A stretch of 32,353 bases of DNA from Bacteroidota bacterium (GTDB lineage Bacteria; Bacteroidota; Bacteroidia; AKYH767-A; OLB10): contig JAHEKC010000022.1 in NCBI GenBank assembly GCA_024638565.1, positions 1 through 32,353 of the forward strand, given 5' to 3'. The position numbers were made by a program, and so were the translations under genes. This document shows, piece after piece, positions 1 to 7,554 of the stretch. The stretch's first letter is position 1. Each line of letters starts with the position of its first letter. Under the pieces are notes generated by a model that searched no databases, was not told the origin of the DNA, and saw nothing but the letters and a program-made list of their open reading frames with translations.

Positions 1-1191
1 GGTTGACGGATCCACGGTCCAGGGGCTGTCCAGGTTCACCAGCACGAGATCGGCGGCATAGCCTTCCCGGATGAATCCCCGGTCCCTGACCCTGAAGCAC
101 AGGGCCGGGTGGTGGCATGCTTTTTCGACCAGCTTTTCGAGTGGCATTTTCCCCTGGTGATGCAATTCCAGCAGGGCAACGAGGGCATGCTGCACCAGCG
201 GTCCACCGGAAGGGCAGTTCACGTATGGCATTGCCTTCTCCGCCGCGGTGTGAGGGGCATGGTCCGTGGCCAGTACGTCAATGTGGCCATCGAGCAAACC
301 GCGCAGGACGGCGTCACGGTCGTGCGGCGTCTTTACGGCAGGATTCCATTTAATCCGGGCACCCAGCCGGTCGTAATCCTCATCCGAAAACCACAAATGA
401 TGAACACAGGCTTCCGCGGTGATTCTTTTCTGCTCCAGGGGTAATGCTTCATCGAACAGCGGTATCTCACGGGCAGTTGATATGTGCAATATGTGCAGCC
501 TGGCACCATGTGTGCGCGCCAGGTATATGGCCTGAGTGCTCGAAAGGAAACAGGCCTCGTCGCTGCGAATGGCAGGATGCAGGTGCATGGGTATGTCATC
601 ACCGAATTTACGCCTGTACCTGGCCAGGTTGGTCCGGATGGTGGTTTCATCTTCACAATGTGCGGCAATCAGTAAAGGTGCACCTGCAAACAGGCGCTCC
701 AGGGACTGCTCATCGTCCACCAGCATCTCCCCGGTGGAAGATCCCATGAACACCTTTACGCCGCAAACAGTCTGCGGATCGGTCCGGAGGACTTCATCGA
801 TATTGGTGGACGATACGCCCATATAAAATGAATAGTTGGCAAGTGAATCGCGTGCACCGATTTTATACTTCTCCGCCAGTAGCTCCTGTGTCAGCGTGGG
901 CGGAACCGTATTGGGCATCTCCATGAACGAGGTGATGCCCCCTGCCACGGCCGCCCTGGATTCGGTGTAAACCGTAGCCTTATGTGTCAGGCCGGGTTCA
1001 CGGAAATGTACCTGGTCATCTATCAGGCCCGGCAACAGGTGCAATCCACCGGCATCTATTTCCGCATGGTTTCCCTTTACCCCGAATCCTGTTCCGACCT
1101 TCCCGATCCTCCCGTCCCGGATAAGCACATCCGACGGGTATACCTTTCCCTCGTTGACAAGGGTTGCATTACGAATAATGGTAGTGCTCAA
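1..1191 (-). CDS. pyrC: Dihydroorotase, class I (3' end beyond the window)
   Basis: Converts N-carbamoyl-aspartate to dihydroorotate in cytoplasmic pyrimidine synthesis. The reverse strand stays open for 397 codons to the window edge, so roughly the last 30-50 residues are missing. Visible marks of the amidohydrolase family are the metal-site segment GLIDDQVHFREPG, the segment GVKVFMGSSTG with the lysine that is carboxylated in this family, and ATDHAPH near the C-terminal side of the barrel. The first histidine of the usual HxH pair is glutamine here. I chose a TTG start at 1191 (LSTTIIRNATLV): no ATG lies between it and the in-frame fumC stop, which leaves 24 nt between the genes. It is the last visible gene of the prfB operon. 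Allantoinase is the main alternative, but the motif set favours dihydroorotase. Confidence 0.9.
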   Translation of the reverse strand, partial: MSTTIIRNATLVNEGKVYPSDVLIRDGRIGKVGTGFGVKGNHAEIDAGGLHLLPGLIDDQVHFREPGLTHKATVYTESRAAVAGGITSFMEMPNTVPPTLTQELLAEKYKIGARDSLANYSFYMGVSSTNIDEVLRTDPQTVCGVKVFMGSSTGEMLVDDEQSLERLFAGAPLLIAAHCEDETTIRTNLARYRRKFGDDIPMHLHPAIRSDEACFLSSTQAIYLARTHGARLHILHISTAREIPLFDEALPLEQKRITAEACVHHLWFSDEDYDRLGARIKWNPAVKTPHDRDAVLRGLLDGHIDVLATDHAPHTAAEKAMPYVNCPSGGPLVQHALVALLELHHQGKMPLEKLVEKACHHPALCFRVRDRGFIREGYAADLVLVNLDSPWTVDPST

Positions 1192-1215
1192 CGATTCCGT
1201 GTATTTGGATTTGTG

Positions 1216-2613
1216 TCAGGCGTCTCCGACCATATTTTCGGGGCGGACCCATTCATCAAACTGTTCGGCCGTCACATGCCCGAGTTCAAGTGCCGCTTCC
1301 CGCAAGGTGAGGCCTTTCTGGTGAGCGGCTTGCGCTATTTCCGCGGCCTTGTAATATCCAATTCTGGTATTGAGGGCCGTGATCAGCATCAGGGAGTTAT
1401 TCAGGTGGTTTTTTATTTGTTCCGGTACGGGCTCGATTCCGGTGGCACACCTGTCGTTGAACGAAACACAGGCGTCCCCTATCAGGCGTGCCGACTGCAG
1501 GAAGTTGTCGATCATCACAGGTTTGAAAACATTCAGTTCGAAGTGCCCCATGGCGCCACCCACGTTTATCGCCACATCATTCCCCAGTACCTGGGCAGCC
1601 ACCATGGTCAGGGCTTCACACTGGGTGGGGTTAACTTTCCCCGGCATGATGGACGAGCCCGGTTCATTCGCCGGAATGGCAATCTCCCCGATGCCACAGC
1701 GCGGACCACTGGCCAGCATGCGGATGTCATTCGCGATTTTCATCAGCGAACAGGCCGCCGTTTTGAGTGCCCCATGAGATTCCACAATGGCATCATGCGC
1801 CGCGAGCGCTTCGAACTTATTCGGTGCGGTAACAAACGGAAGACCTGTGATTTCCGCGATCCTTGCGGCTACCTTTACGGCGTATCCGGGCGGGGTATTG
1901 ATCCCGGTTCCCACCGCCGTGCCGCCGAGCGCCAGCTCGGCCAGGTGCGGCAGGGTATTTTCGATGGCCAGGATTCCGTGGTCCAGCTGGCTGACATACC
2001 CTGAAATCTCCTGGCCTAATGTAAGGGGTGTGGCATCCATCAGGTGTGTCCTCCCGATCTTCACCACCTTCCGGTATGCTTCCGCTTTTTGCGCCAGGGT
2101 ATCGCGCAGCTTCCTGATACCCGGCAAGGTTACTTCCTGCAGCATCCTGTAAGCGGCAATGTGCATGGCTGTGGGAAAGGTGTCGTTTGACGACTGCGAT
2201 TTATTCACATCGTCATTAGGAAGTAGTTTCTTCTTTTCGTCCTCCAGGCTGCCGCCGGCCAGCTCATGGGCGCGGTAGGCTACCACTTCGTTGACATTCA
2301 TGTTGGACTGTGTCCCGCTGCCCGTCTGCCAAACCACCAGCGGGAACTGGTCATCGAGTTTCCCTTCCATGATTTCGTCACACACCTTTCCAATCAGCTC
2401 ACATTTATCCGCCGGCAGGACCCCCGCATCCAGGTTCACCATGGCGGCAGCCTTTTTAAGTATTGCAAAGGCCCGGATGACCTCTGCCGGCATTCGGCCG
2501 GTATCGCGGGCAATATTGAAATTCTCGATCGAGCGTTGGGTCTGTGCGCCCCAGTATGCGTTTGCGGGCACCTGAACGGTTCCCATGGTATCCTTTTCCG
2601 TACGATATTTCAT
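1216..2613 (-). CDS. fumC: Fumarate hydratase, class II
   Basis: Interconverts fumarate and malate in the TCA cycle as an oxygen-stable, iron-free homotetramer in the cytoplasm. The 465-residue product has the usual class II length. The superfamily signature [13 protein letters not shown] is at residues 319-331, GSGTQSNMN near 98-105, and the GRTH segment with conserved H190 is intact, so the enzyme looks active. The ATG at 2613 begins [11 protein letters not shown], the usual N-terminus. It lies 18 nt after the ArsC-like gene and 24 nt before pyrC, so the genes are probably co-transcribed. It supplies the step after succinate dehydrogenase, which is encoded about 10 kb away at 12929-16423. 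Aspartase and argininosuccinate lyase are relatives, but overall similarity favours fumarase. Confidence 0.96.
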   Translation of the reverse strand: MKYRTEKDTMGTVQVPANAYWGAQTQRSIENFNIARDTGRMPAEVIRAFAILKKAAAMVNLDAGVLPADKCELIGKVCDEIMEGKLDDQFPLVVWQTGSGTQSNMNVNEVVAYRAHELAGGSLEDEKKKLLPNDDVNKSQSSNDTFPTAMHIAAYRMLQEVTLPGIRKLRDTLAQKAEAYRKVVKIGRTHLMDATPLTLGQEISGYVSQLDHGILAIENTLPHLAELALGGTAVGTGINTPPGYAVKVAARIAEITGLPFVTAPNKFEALAAHDAIVESHGALKTAACSLMKIANDIRMLASGPRCGIGEIAIPANEPGSSIMPGKVNPTQCEALTMVAAQVLGNDVAINVGGAMGHFELNVFKPVMIDNFLQSARLIGDACVSFNDRCATGIEPVPEQIKNHLNNSLMLITALNTRIGYYKAAEIAQAAHQKGLTLREAALELGHVTAEQFDEWVRPENMVGDA

Positions 2614-2631
2614 AGTTGATCCTTTAATTCC

Positions 2632-3003
2632 TTACCGCGTTCCTGTCGTTTTGCCGGGTCTGACAAAATCCACCACCGTCGCTGCAGGCCTGCCGATAAT
2701 GGCCTTTTTCCCCATAACCACGATGGGCCTTTCGATCAGCTCAGGGTGGCGGGCAAGCGTGTCGATCCATTGCTTATTGGTCAGCTTTCTGTCTTTGAAC
2801 TTTTCCTTGTAAAGCTTTTCCTTTTTTCTTACGAGTGACTCTGCATCAATGCCGAGCATTTTCAGCAGCCCCCGTATTTCAGCGGCTGAAGGACGCTCCG
2901 TCATATATTCTACTTTCCGAATTTCTTCATCGGTATTATCCCTGATCAGGCCATATGCCGTCCGGCAGGTAGCGCAGGTGTTCTTGAAGTATATCTTTAT
3001 CAT
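2632..3003 (-). CDS. ArsC/Spx-family thioredoxin-fold protein
   Basis: A 123-residue protein of the ArsC/Spx/YffB family. It opens with a beta strand followed by a CATC motif (C10 and C13), then the family's central helices (SAAEIRGLLKMLG and similar) and a late ERPIVV segment containing the conserved arginine and cis-proline region. Family members are either glutathione- or thioredoxin-linked arsenate reductases or Spx-like transcription regulators. The CxxC pair resembles Spx more than classical ArsC, which has a single catalytic cysteine there. No other arsenic gene is nearby, so true arsenate reduction is doubtful. It lies 3 nt after prfB and 18 nt before fumC, so it is embedded in that operon. 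The exact function cannot be read from sequence. Confidence 0.88.
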   Translation of the reverse strand: MIKIYFKNTCATCRTAYGLIRDNTDEEIRKVEYMTERPSAAEIRGLLKMLGIDAESLVRKKEKLYKEKFKDRKLTNKQWIDTLARHPELIERPIVVMGKKAIIGRPAATVVDFVRPGKTTGTR

Positions 3004-3006
3004 GGT

Positions 3007-4096
3007 TTATGCATTTACATCGGAACTCATCAGGAAGGCCTTCATGAATTCGTCCAGGTCTCCGTCCATGACGCCCTGCACGTCGCTTGTTTCATGCCCG
3101 GTACGCAGGTCCTTGACCATCCGGTAGGGCTGGAAGACATAACTCCTGATTTGTGAGCCCCACTCAATTTTTTTCTTGGAGGCTTCCGTGGCCGCCTTTG
3201 CTTCATTACGTTTGCGCAGCTCCAGTTCATAGAGCTGCGATTTAAGCATTTTCATGGCGCGGTCGCGGTTTGCATGTTGCGAACGATCAACCTGGCAGGT
3301 CACCACAATGCCCGTGGGAATATGCTTCAGCTGTACCTTGGTTTCAACCTTGTTTACGTTCTGACCGCCCGCCCCGCCTGAACGCGAAGTTTGAATTTCC
3401 ACATCAGCCTCCGGCACATCGATTTCGATGGTATCATCAATTTCAGGATATGCAAATACGGATGCAAAGGAAGTATGTCGTTTGGCATTTGAATCGAAGG
3501 GCGAGATACGCACCAGTCGATGAACGCCGTTTTCGCTTTTCAGGTATCCATATGCAAAATCGCCCGAGACCTCCAGGGTGACCGATTTAATGCCCGCCAC
3601 ATCGCCGGCCTGGCGGTCAACCTCTGTAACCTTATAGCCCCTGAGTTCGCTCCATCGGATGTACATGCGCATGAGCATTTCCGCCCAGTCGCAGCTTTCC
3701 GTACCCCCGGCACCGCTGTTGATGGTGAGCACGGCATTGAGGCGATCCTCCTCGCCGCTCAGCATGTTCTTGAATTCGAGCTCCTCAAGCGTGGCTATGG
3801 CCTTACGGAACTGGGTTTCCACCTCTTCTTCGGTAGCATCGCCTGTCCCGAGGAATTCATTCAGCACCTCCAGGTCATCCACACATGCCTTGAGTCCCTG
3901 GAATGATTCTGTCCAGGTTTTAATTTGCTTGATGGATTTCAGAATTCCCTCTGCCCGTCCGGGGTCACTCCAAAAGTCGGGGGCATGGGTAAGCTGTTCC
4001 TCTTCTTCGATCTTTAATAGCTTGGCATCGATGTCAAAGATGCCTCCTCAGCGCTTGGGTTCGCGCTCTCAAGTCTTTCAGTTGTTCCTGTGTCAT
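3007..4096 (-). CDS. prfB: Peptide chain release factor 2, expressed by +1 programmed frameshift
   Basis: Terminates translation at UGA and UAA. The gene is split between two frames. A 20-codon ORF starts at ATG 4096 ([14 protein letters not shown]) and stops at TGA 4036-4034. Skipping T4036 after the CTT codon at 4039-4037 gives [15 protein letters not shown] and continues in frame to TAA at 3009-3007, for 362 residues, close to the roughly 365 of E. coli RF2. The RF2 codon-recognition tripeptide SPF falls at about 198-200 and the catalytic GGQ at about 243-245, the same 45-residue spacing as in E. coli. Stopping at the in-frame UGA when RF2 is scarce is the known autoregulation. It is the first gene of the operon with the ArsC-like gene, fumC and pyrC. 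Confidence 0.95.
4033..4048 (-). promoter_or_regulatory. prfB +1 frameshift element (AGGAGG CAT CTT TGA C)
   Basis: Reading the reverse strand, AGGAGG (4048-4043), a three-base spacer, the slippery CTT codon (4039-4037) and TGA followed by C form the canonical RF2 recoding site. The three-base gap between the Shine-Dalgarno-like hexamer and CTT equals that in E. coli prfB. TGA followed by C is a known poor termination context. Both flanking reading frames encode RF2 sequence, which makes a sequencing error unlikely. Confidence 0.95.
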
Positions 4097-4121
4097 AGCT
4101 CGCGCGAAATTAACAATTAGC

Positions 4122-4156
4122 GGACAATCCCAGTGATATGGCTGGCAGGATTGTCC
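4122..4156. repeat. Inverted repeat in the prfB/PNP divergent intergenic region
   Basis: GGACAATCC at 4122-4130 and its exact reverse complement GGATTGTCC at 4148-4156 are separated by 17 nt. The right arm directly abuts the likely -7 box (4157-4164) of the phosphorylase gene. It could be an operator or an RNA hairpin. A 9-bp match with this spacing arises by chance in a window of this size, so only its location makes it notable. Confidence 0.4.
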
Positions 4157-4164
4157 TATTTTTA
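4157..4164 (+). promoter_or_regulatory. Putative -7 box of the PNP gene (TATTTTTA)
   Basis: TATTTTTA fits TAnnTTTG except at the last base. It ends 4 nt before the ATG at 4169, so the transcript would have little or no leader. No clear TTG -33 element lies at the expected distance. Confidence 0.4.
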
Positions 4165-4168
4165 CTGC

Positions 4169-4993
4169 ATGCACAACGCAGGATACGACGCCATCCAGGA
4201 GGCTGTCGCTTTTCTCCAGTCGAAAGGATTCGAGGGCCCCGAAACAGGGCTGATCGTGGGCACCGGCCTCGCAGGCCTTGCCTCCGCTATGGATATTCAA
4301 ACGGAGATTTACTACCAGGACATCCCGCATTTCCCCGTGTCCACGGTTGAATCGCACCTTGGGAAACTGGCATACGGCACCATCGGGGGCCACCGGACTG
4401 TAGCCATGCTGGGGCGCTTTCACCATTACGAGGGATACCCGATGCCGCTTATCGTATTTCCGGTACGGGTGATGAAATTCCTCGGGATCAGGCGGCTGCT
4501 GGTCAGCAATGCCGCCGGGGCCCTCAACCCCGCGTACCGGAAGGGGAGCCTGATGCTGCTGGACGACCATATTAACCTGCTTCCGGCCAATCCGCTTACA
4601 GGACGTAACGACGAACGCATAGGCATACGCTTCCCTGATATGAGCGCACCATACGATGCCGGTCTGTGTACCCGGCTCATGCAAATAGCCAAAGAACAGC
4701 ACATCACCTTACACAAGGGGGTCTATGCCGCCGTTCCGGGTCCGAATCTGGAAACGCGAGCCGAATACCGGTTTCTTAAAACTATTGGTGCTGACGCGGT
4801 GGGCATGAGTACTATTCCCGAAGTTATCGCCGCGAGGCACATGGGGCTTCCATGCGCGGCGGTATCGGTGCTCACGGACGAATGCGATCCTGACAACCTC
4901 GGGGAAACAAGTCTCGAGATGATCCTTGAATCCGCACGCACGGCGGAGAAATCGCTGAACAGCCTTTTCGGTTCCCTTTTCGAATCCCTCTGA
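4169..4993 (+). CDS. Purine-nucleoside phosphorylase, trimeric (class I) family
   Basis: Splits purine nucleosides with phosphate into free base and ribose-1-phosphate in cytoplasmic purine salvage. The start is taken at ATG 4169 (MHNAGYDAIQEAV, 274 residues). The upstream in-frame ATG at 4133 would add WLAGLSYFYC and overlap the predicted promoter. Residues matching the trimeric family include the GTGLAGL phosphate loop near 31-37, GRFHHYEGY (H85 matching human H86), LETRAEY (E195 matching human E201) and VGMSTIPEVIAARH. The stretch GLPCAAVSVLTD aligns without gaps to GLRVFGFSLITN of human PNP, placing D237 where human has N243, the residue selecting 6-oxopurines. It is a single gene divergent from prfB and convergent with the TPR lipoprotein gene. 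Confidence 0.92.
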   Translation: MHNAGYDAIQEAVAFLQSKGFEGPETGLIVGTGLAGLASAMDIQTEIYYQDIPHFPVSTVESHLGKLAYGTIGGHRTVAMLGRFHHYEGYPMPLIVFPVRVMKFLGIRRLLVSNAAGALNPAYRKGSLMLLDDHINLLPANPLTGRNDERIGIRFPDMSAPYDAGLCTRLMQIAKEQHITLHKGVYAAVPGPNLETRAEYRFLKTIGADAVGMSTIPEVIAARHMGLPCAAVSVLTDECDPDNLGETSLEMILESARTAEKSLNSLFGSLFESL

Positions 4994-5051
4994 AAGCGGA
5001 CGCTTATGGATAACTATGATTGCGGCAGGTGCCGCCCCGCCAGGTCGTACC

Positions 5052-6101
5052 TCACTGCACCCTTGCCAGCCCCTGTTGAGCGAGCTCATATCCGGGCCGG
5101 AGGGTCATAGCGCGGGTGTAATCCGATGCCGCGGAAGACGGATTGCCAAGCGCTTCATGGCAAAGACCACGGTTATAGAAAGCTTCTGCATAACTGGAGT
5201 CCGCAGCAATGGCATCGGTATAGTGTTTCACCGCCTGGTCGTATACCTTGAGATATGAATAGTGAAGGTACCCCATGTTGAAATGCGCATGCCGGTGCGA
5301 TGGATTCAGCTGGACAATGCTGGTATAATCCTGCATGGCCAGGTCTAGTTCATCATGCTCCTGATACCAGAGCGCCCTTCCGTACAGGGCCTCCAGGCTT
5401 TCGGGGCGTATGCCGAGTGCACCGGTAAAGTACTCCACGCAGACAGGGTTGTCCGCGGCCGTAAATAACACGCCAAGTTGCATATAGGCATCATAGAATC
5501 CCTCGTCCTGCTCAATCGAACGCTGGAATCGGTTAATGGCTGAAGCGGTATCTCCTGTTTCCTTCAGGATCATACCCTGCATGAACAGGGCACGGGTATC
5601 GGATGGGTCTTTTTCGAGCAGGTACACGGCCTGGTCCATGGCCAGCTGGTATTTCCGGACAATGAAATAGATCTCCGCCAGCTTGCTTCGTGCCTCGCGG
5701 TTATCCTCATCGTAAATAAGGCATTGCTCCAATGCTTGTCGCGCATCATACATCCGGTTGGTGGCAAAGAAGATATCCGATAGCGTCAGGTAAAAGCCCG
5801 GCCGGGTGCTGTCCAGCTTCACCGCTGAAACCATATCGTCCAGGGCCCGCTGGTATTCCTGCCGGCCGATCAGGATCTTTGCACGTTCATGCCGGAGCAC
5901 GGCATTGGCAGGGTCATTTTCGATGCGTGTGGTCAGGTCATCCAGCGTGGCTACGCTATCGCCGGGAAGGCCCCTTTCTCCTGAATCAGTTCCCGGCGTG
6001 CAGGCTGCCATGGTAACCGCGGTGCAGAAAACAGCAAAAAACCAAAACGGGCGGAATGCTGCGGCAGGAGGGTATGGACTCTGGAAGGGCACGGATGCCA
6101 T
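5052..6101 (-). CDS. TPR-repeat lipoprotein, coupled to recA
   Basis: A 349-residue protein with a hydrophobic N-terminus (RPFWFFAVFCTAVTMAAC) ending in a lipobox-like MAAC, so it is probably lipidated on C34 and membrane-anchored. From about residue 52 to the end it is a run of tetratricopeptide repeats of about 34 residues, recognisable by the recurring A-x-x-x-Y/F-x-x-R-x-x-A pattern (for example near AINRFQRSIEQDEGFYDAY and AVKHYTDAIAADSSYAEAF). TPR domains bind other proteins; the partner is unknown. Its ATG (6101-6099) shares one base with the recA TGA (6103-6101), a TGATG arrangement typical of translational coupling. The two are therefore probably one transcript, unexpectedly joining a DNA-repair gene to an envelope protein. 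No specific function can be assigned. Confidence 0.88.
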   Translation of the reverse strand: MASVPFQSPYPPAAAFRPFWFFAVFCTAVTMAACTPGTDSGERGLPGDSVATLDDLTTRIENDPANAVLRHERAKILIGRQEYQRALDDMVSAVKLDSTRPGFYLTLSDIFFATNRMYDARQALEQCLIYDEDNREARSKLAEIYFIVRKYQLAMDQAVYLLEKDPSDTRALFMQGMILKETGDTASAINRFQRSIEQDEGFYDAYMQLGVLFTAADNPVCVEYFTGALGIRPESLEALYGRALWYQEHDELDLAMQDYTSIVQLNPSHRHAHFNMGYLHYSYLKVYDQAVKHYTDAIAADSSYAEAFYNRGLCHEALGNPSSAASDYTRAMTLRPGYELAQQGLARVQ

Positions 6102-7126
6102 CAGACGCTAAGCGCCTCTTTGATCTTCTGTTCGAGCTCTTCGAACAACTCGGGATTATCCGCCAGCAGCTGCTTTACCGAATCCCGGCCCTGGCCCAGC
6201 TTGGTACTTCCGTAACTGAACCATGAACCGCTTTTCTTGATCACATTGGTGTGCACGCCCAGATCGACAATCTCACCGGCTTTGCTTATCCCTTGACCGT
6301 ACATGATGTCGAATTCGGCGAGCTTGAACGGCGGCGCAACCTTATTCTTGACCACCTTGACCCTTGTGCGGTTGCCCACAACCTGGTCTCCCTCCTTGAT
6401 CTGCCCGATGCGCCGGATGTCAAGCCTCACGGATGAATAGAATTTGAGTGCGTTCCCGCCGGTGGTGGTTTCAGGGTTTCCGAACATCACCCCGATCTTC
6501 TCACGAAGCTGGTTGATGAACATGCAGCTGCAACCCGTCCTGTTGATGTTGGCCGTAAGTTTCCGAAGGGCCTGCGACATAAGCCTGGCTTGCAGCCCTA
6601 CCTTGCTTTCGCCCATTTCCCCTTCAATCTCGGCTTTCGGCGTCAGTGCCGCTACCGAATCAATAACGATCATGTCAATGGCACCGGACCGGATGAGGTT
6701 ATCCGTGATTTCAAGCGCCTGCTCCCCGTTATCCGGCTGTGAGATCAGCAGGTCCTCGAGATCAACGCCGAGCTTTTGCGCATAGTGCCTGTCAAAAGCA
6801 TGCTCTGCATCGATGAATGCCGCAATGCCCCCGGCGCGCTGCACGTTGGCAATGGCATGGATCGCCAACGTGGTCTTACCGGACGACTCGGGTCCGTAGA
6901 TCTCGATCACACGTCCGCGCGGAAATCCGCCGATACCCAATGCCATATCCAGTGAAATGGATCCGGTGGGAATGCTGTCCATGGGTTCCGTCACATCATC
7001 TCCCAGGCGCATGATGGTGCCCTTGCCGTATTGCTTCTCCAGCCGGTCTATTGCCAGCTGCAATACTTTTAGTTTTTCCTTGTTTTCCCTGGTGTCTTTC
7101 TTTTCTGCAGTTTCAGTGGTAGCCAT
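6101..7126 (-). CDS. recA: Recombinase RecA
   Basis: The DNA strand-exchange and SOS co-protease ATPase of homologous recombination. The 341-residue product carries Walker A GPESSGKT at residues 78-85, the [21 protein letters not shown] Walker B and loop 1 region, and the loop 2 region with [12 protein letters not shown]. The start ATG at 7126 gives [16 protein letters not shown], a charged N-terminus of normal length, and the C-terminus is short and acidic. It is the first gene of a two-gene unit with the TPR lipoprotein gene. About 50 nt upstream a perfect palindrome overlaps a promoter-like sequence, so repression by a LexA-type regulator is plausible; no lexA is in the window. Confidence 0.98.
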   Translation of the reverse strand: MATTETAEKKDTRENKEKLKVLQLAIDRLEKQYGKGTIMRLGDDVTEPMDSIPTGSISLDMALGIGGFPRGRVIEIYGPESSGKTTLAIHAIANVQRAGGIAAFIDAEHAFDRHYAQKLGVDLEDLLISQPDNGEQALEITDNLIRSGAIDMIVIDSVAALTPKAEIEGEMGESKVGLQARLMSQALRKLTANINRTGCSCMFINQLREKIGVMFGNPETTTGGNALKFYSSVRLDIRRIGQIKEGDQVVGNRTRVKVVKNKVAPPFKLAEFDIMYGQGISKAGEIVDLGVHTNVIKKSGSWFSYGSTKLGQGRDSVKQLLADNPELFEELEQKIKEALSV

Positions 7127-7177
7127 TATGATTGGTTTTAATTGTTGCCGAATGATTGTATTACCGTCAAAGCGGAC

Positions 7178-7213
7178 TTACACAAATGTGTAAAAATGTG
7201 CACCAATAAACAA
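7178..7213 (-). promoter_or_regulatory. Candidate recA promoter with overlapping palindromic operator
   Basis: On the reverse strand TTG (7213-7211), a 20-nt gap and CACATTTG (7190-7183) match the Bacteroidetes TTG/TAnnTTTG promoter with one mismatch. Covering the -7 box is the palindrome TTACACATTTGTGTAA (7193-7178), with 7-bp perfect arms around two unpaired bases. A repressor there would block the promoter. The ATG follows 51 nt downstream. Confidence 0.5.
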
Positions 7214-7245
7214 GCTGATGTTGCGTAAATAAACCCGGGGCCGGA

Positions 7246-7437
7246 TCAGTTCAGCTGGAACGGCCGAATGGCCAAATCAGCGGCATCAGGAATTCTGCAG
7301 CTGCACCCGGGATCCCATGTGACTGCGGATTCATCCGGTAACTCCGCAATGTCGCAGGCAAGCAGGTTCAGCTTATGGAGCAGGTGGGAAATCTCCCTCA
7401 CGGATTCCAGCAGGCTGTAGTTTTTTTCCGGGATCAT
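7246..7437 (-). CDS. Small hypothetical protein (63 residues)
   Basis: An ATG-initiated reading frame of 63 residues (MIPEKNYSLLESVREIS) in an otherwise empty 428-base stretch between recA and the PUR-domain gene. The first half, about residues 8-32, could form an amphipathic helix with leucine spacing (SLLESVREISHLLHKLNLL). The second half holds a CSC motif and ends RPFQLN. I do not recognise a family. In favour of a real gene are the ATG, codons resembling the neighbours, and a TATATTTT box at 7475-7468 about 30 nt upstream on the same strand. Against it are its short length and the lack of any family match I can recall. The remaining bases of the gap (7438-7554) show nothing else. Confidence 0.35.
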   Translation of the reverse strand: MIPEKNYSLLESVREISHLLHKLNLLACDIAELPDESAVTWDPGCSCRIPDAADLAIRPFQLN

Positions 7438-7554
7438 TAAAAGGGGCCTTGAAGGGGTGAAGGTAAAAAAATATATGAATTCAATTCAGTGGCCGGGCGC
7501 TAAATTTCGAACGGCAGGCCTAATTTAAGCCTGTATATCACCGATATAGGGCAT

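Noticed and set aside
982-2004. Long open frame (340 codons) on the + strand opposite fumC and the start of pyrC
   Set aside because: It is antisense to a well-supported fumC and has no recognisable domain. Long antisense frames are common in G+C-rich coding DNA.
4037-4702. 222-codon - strand frame that ends with the prfB N-terminal peptide
   Set aside because: Only its last 20 codons (from ATG 4096) are the real prfB ORF0. The rest is antisense to the nucleoside phosphorylase gene.
5022-5035. GCGGCA-GG-TGCCGC palindrome between the convergent PNP and TPR genes
   Set aside because: Two-base loop and no T-tract on either strand, so not a credible intrinsic terminator.
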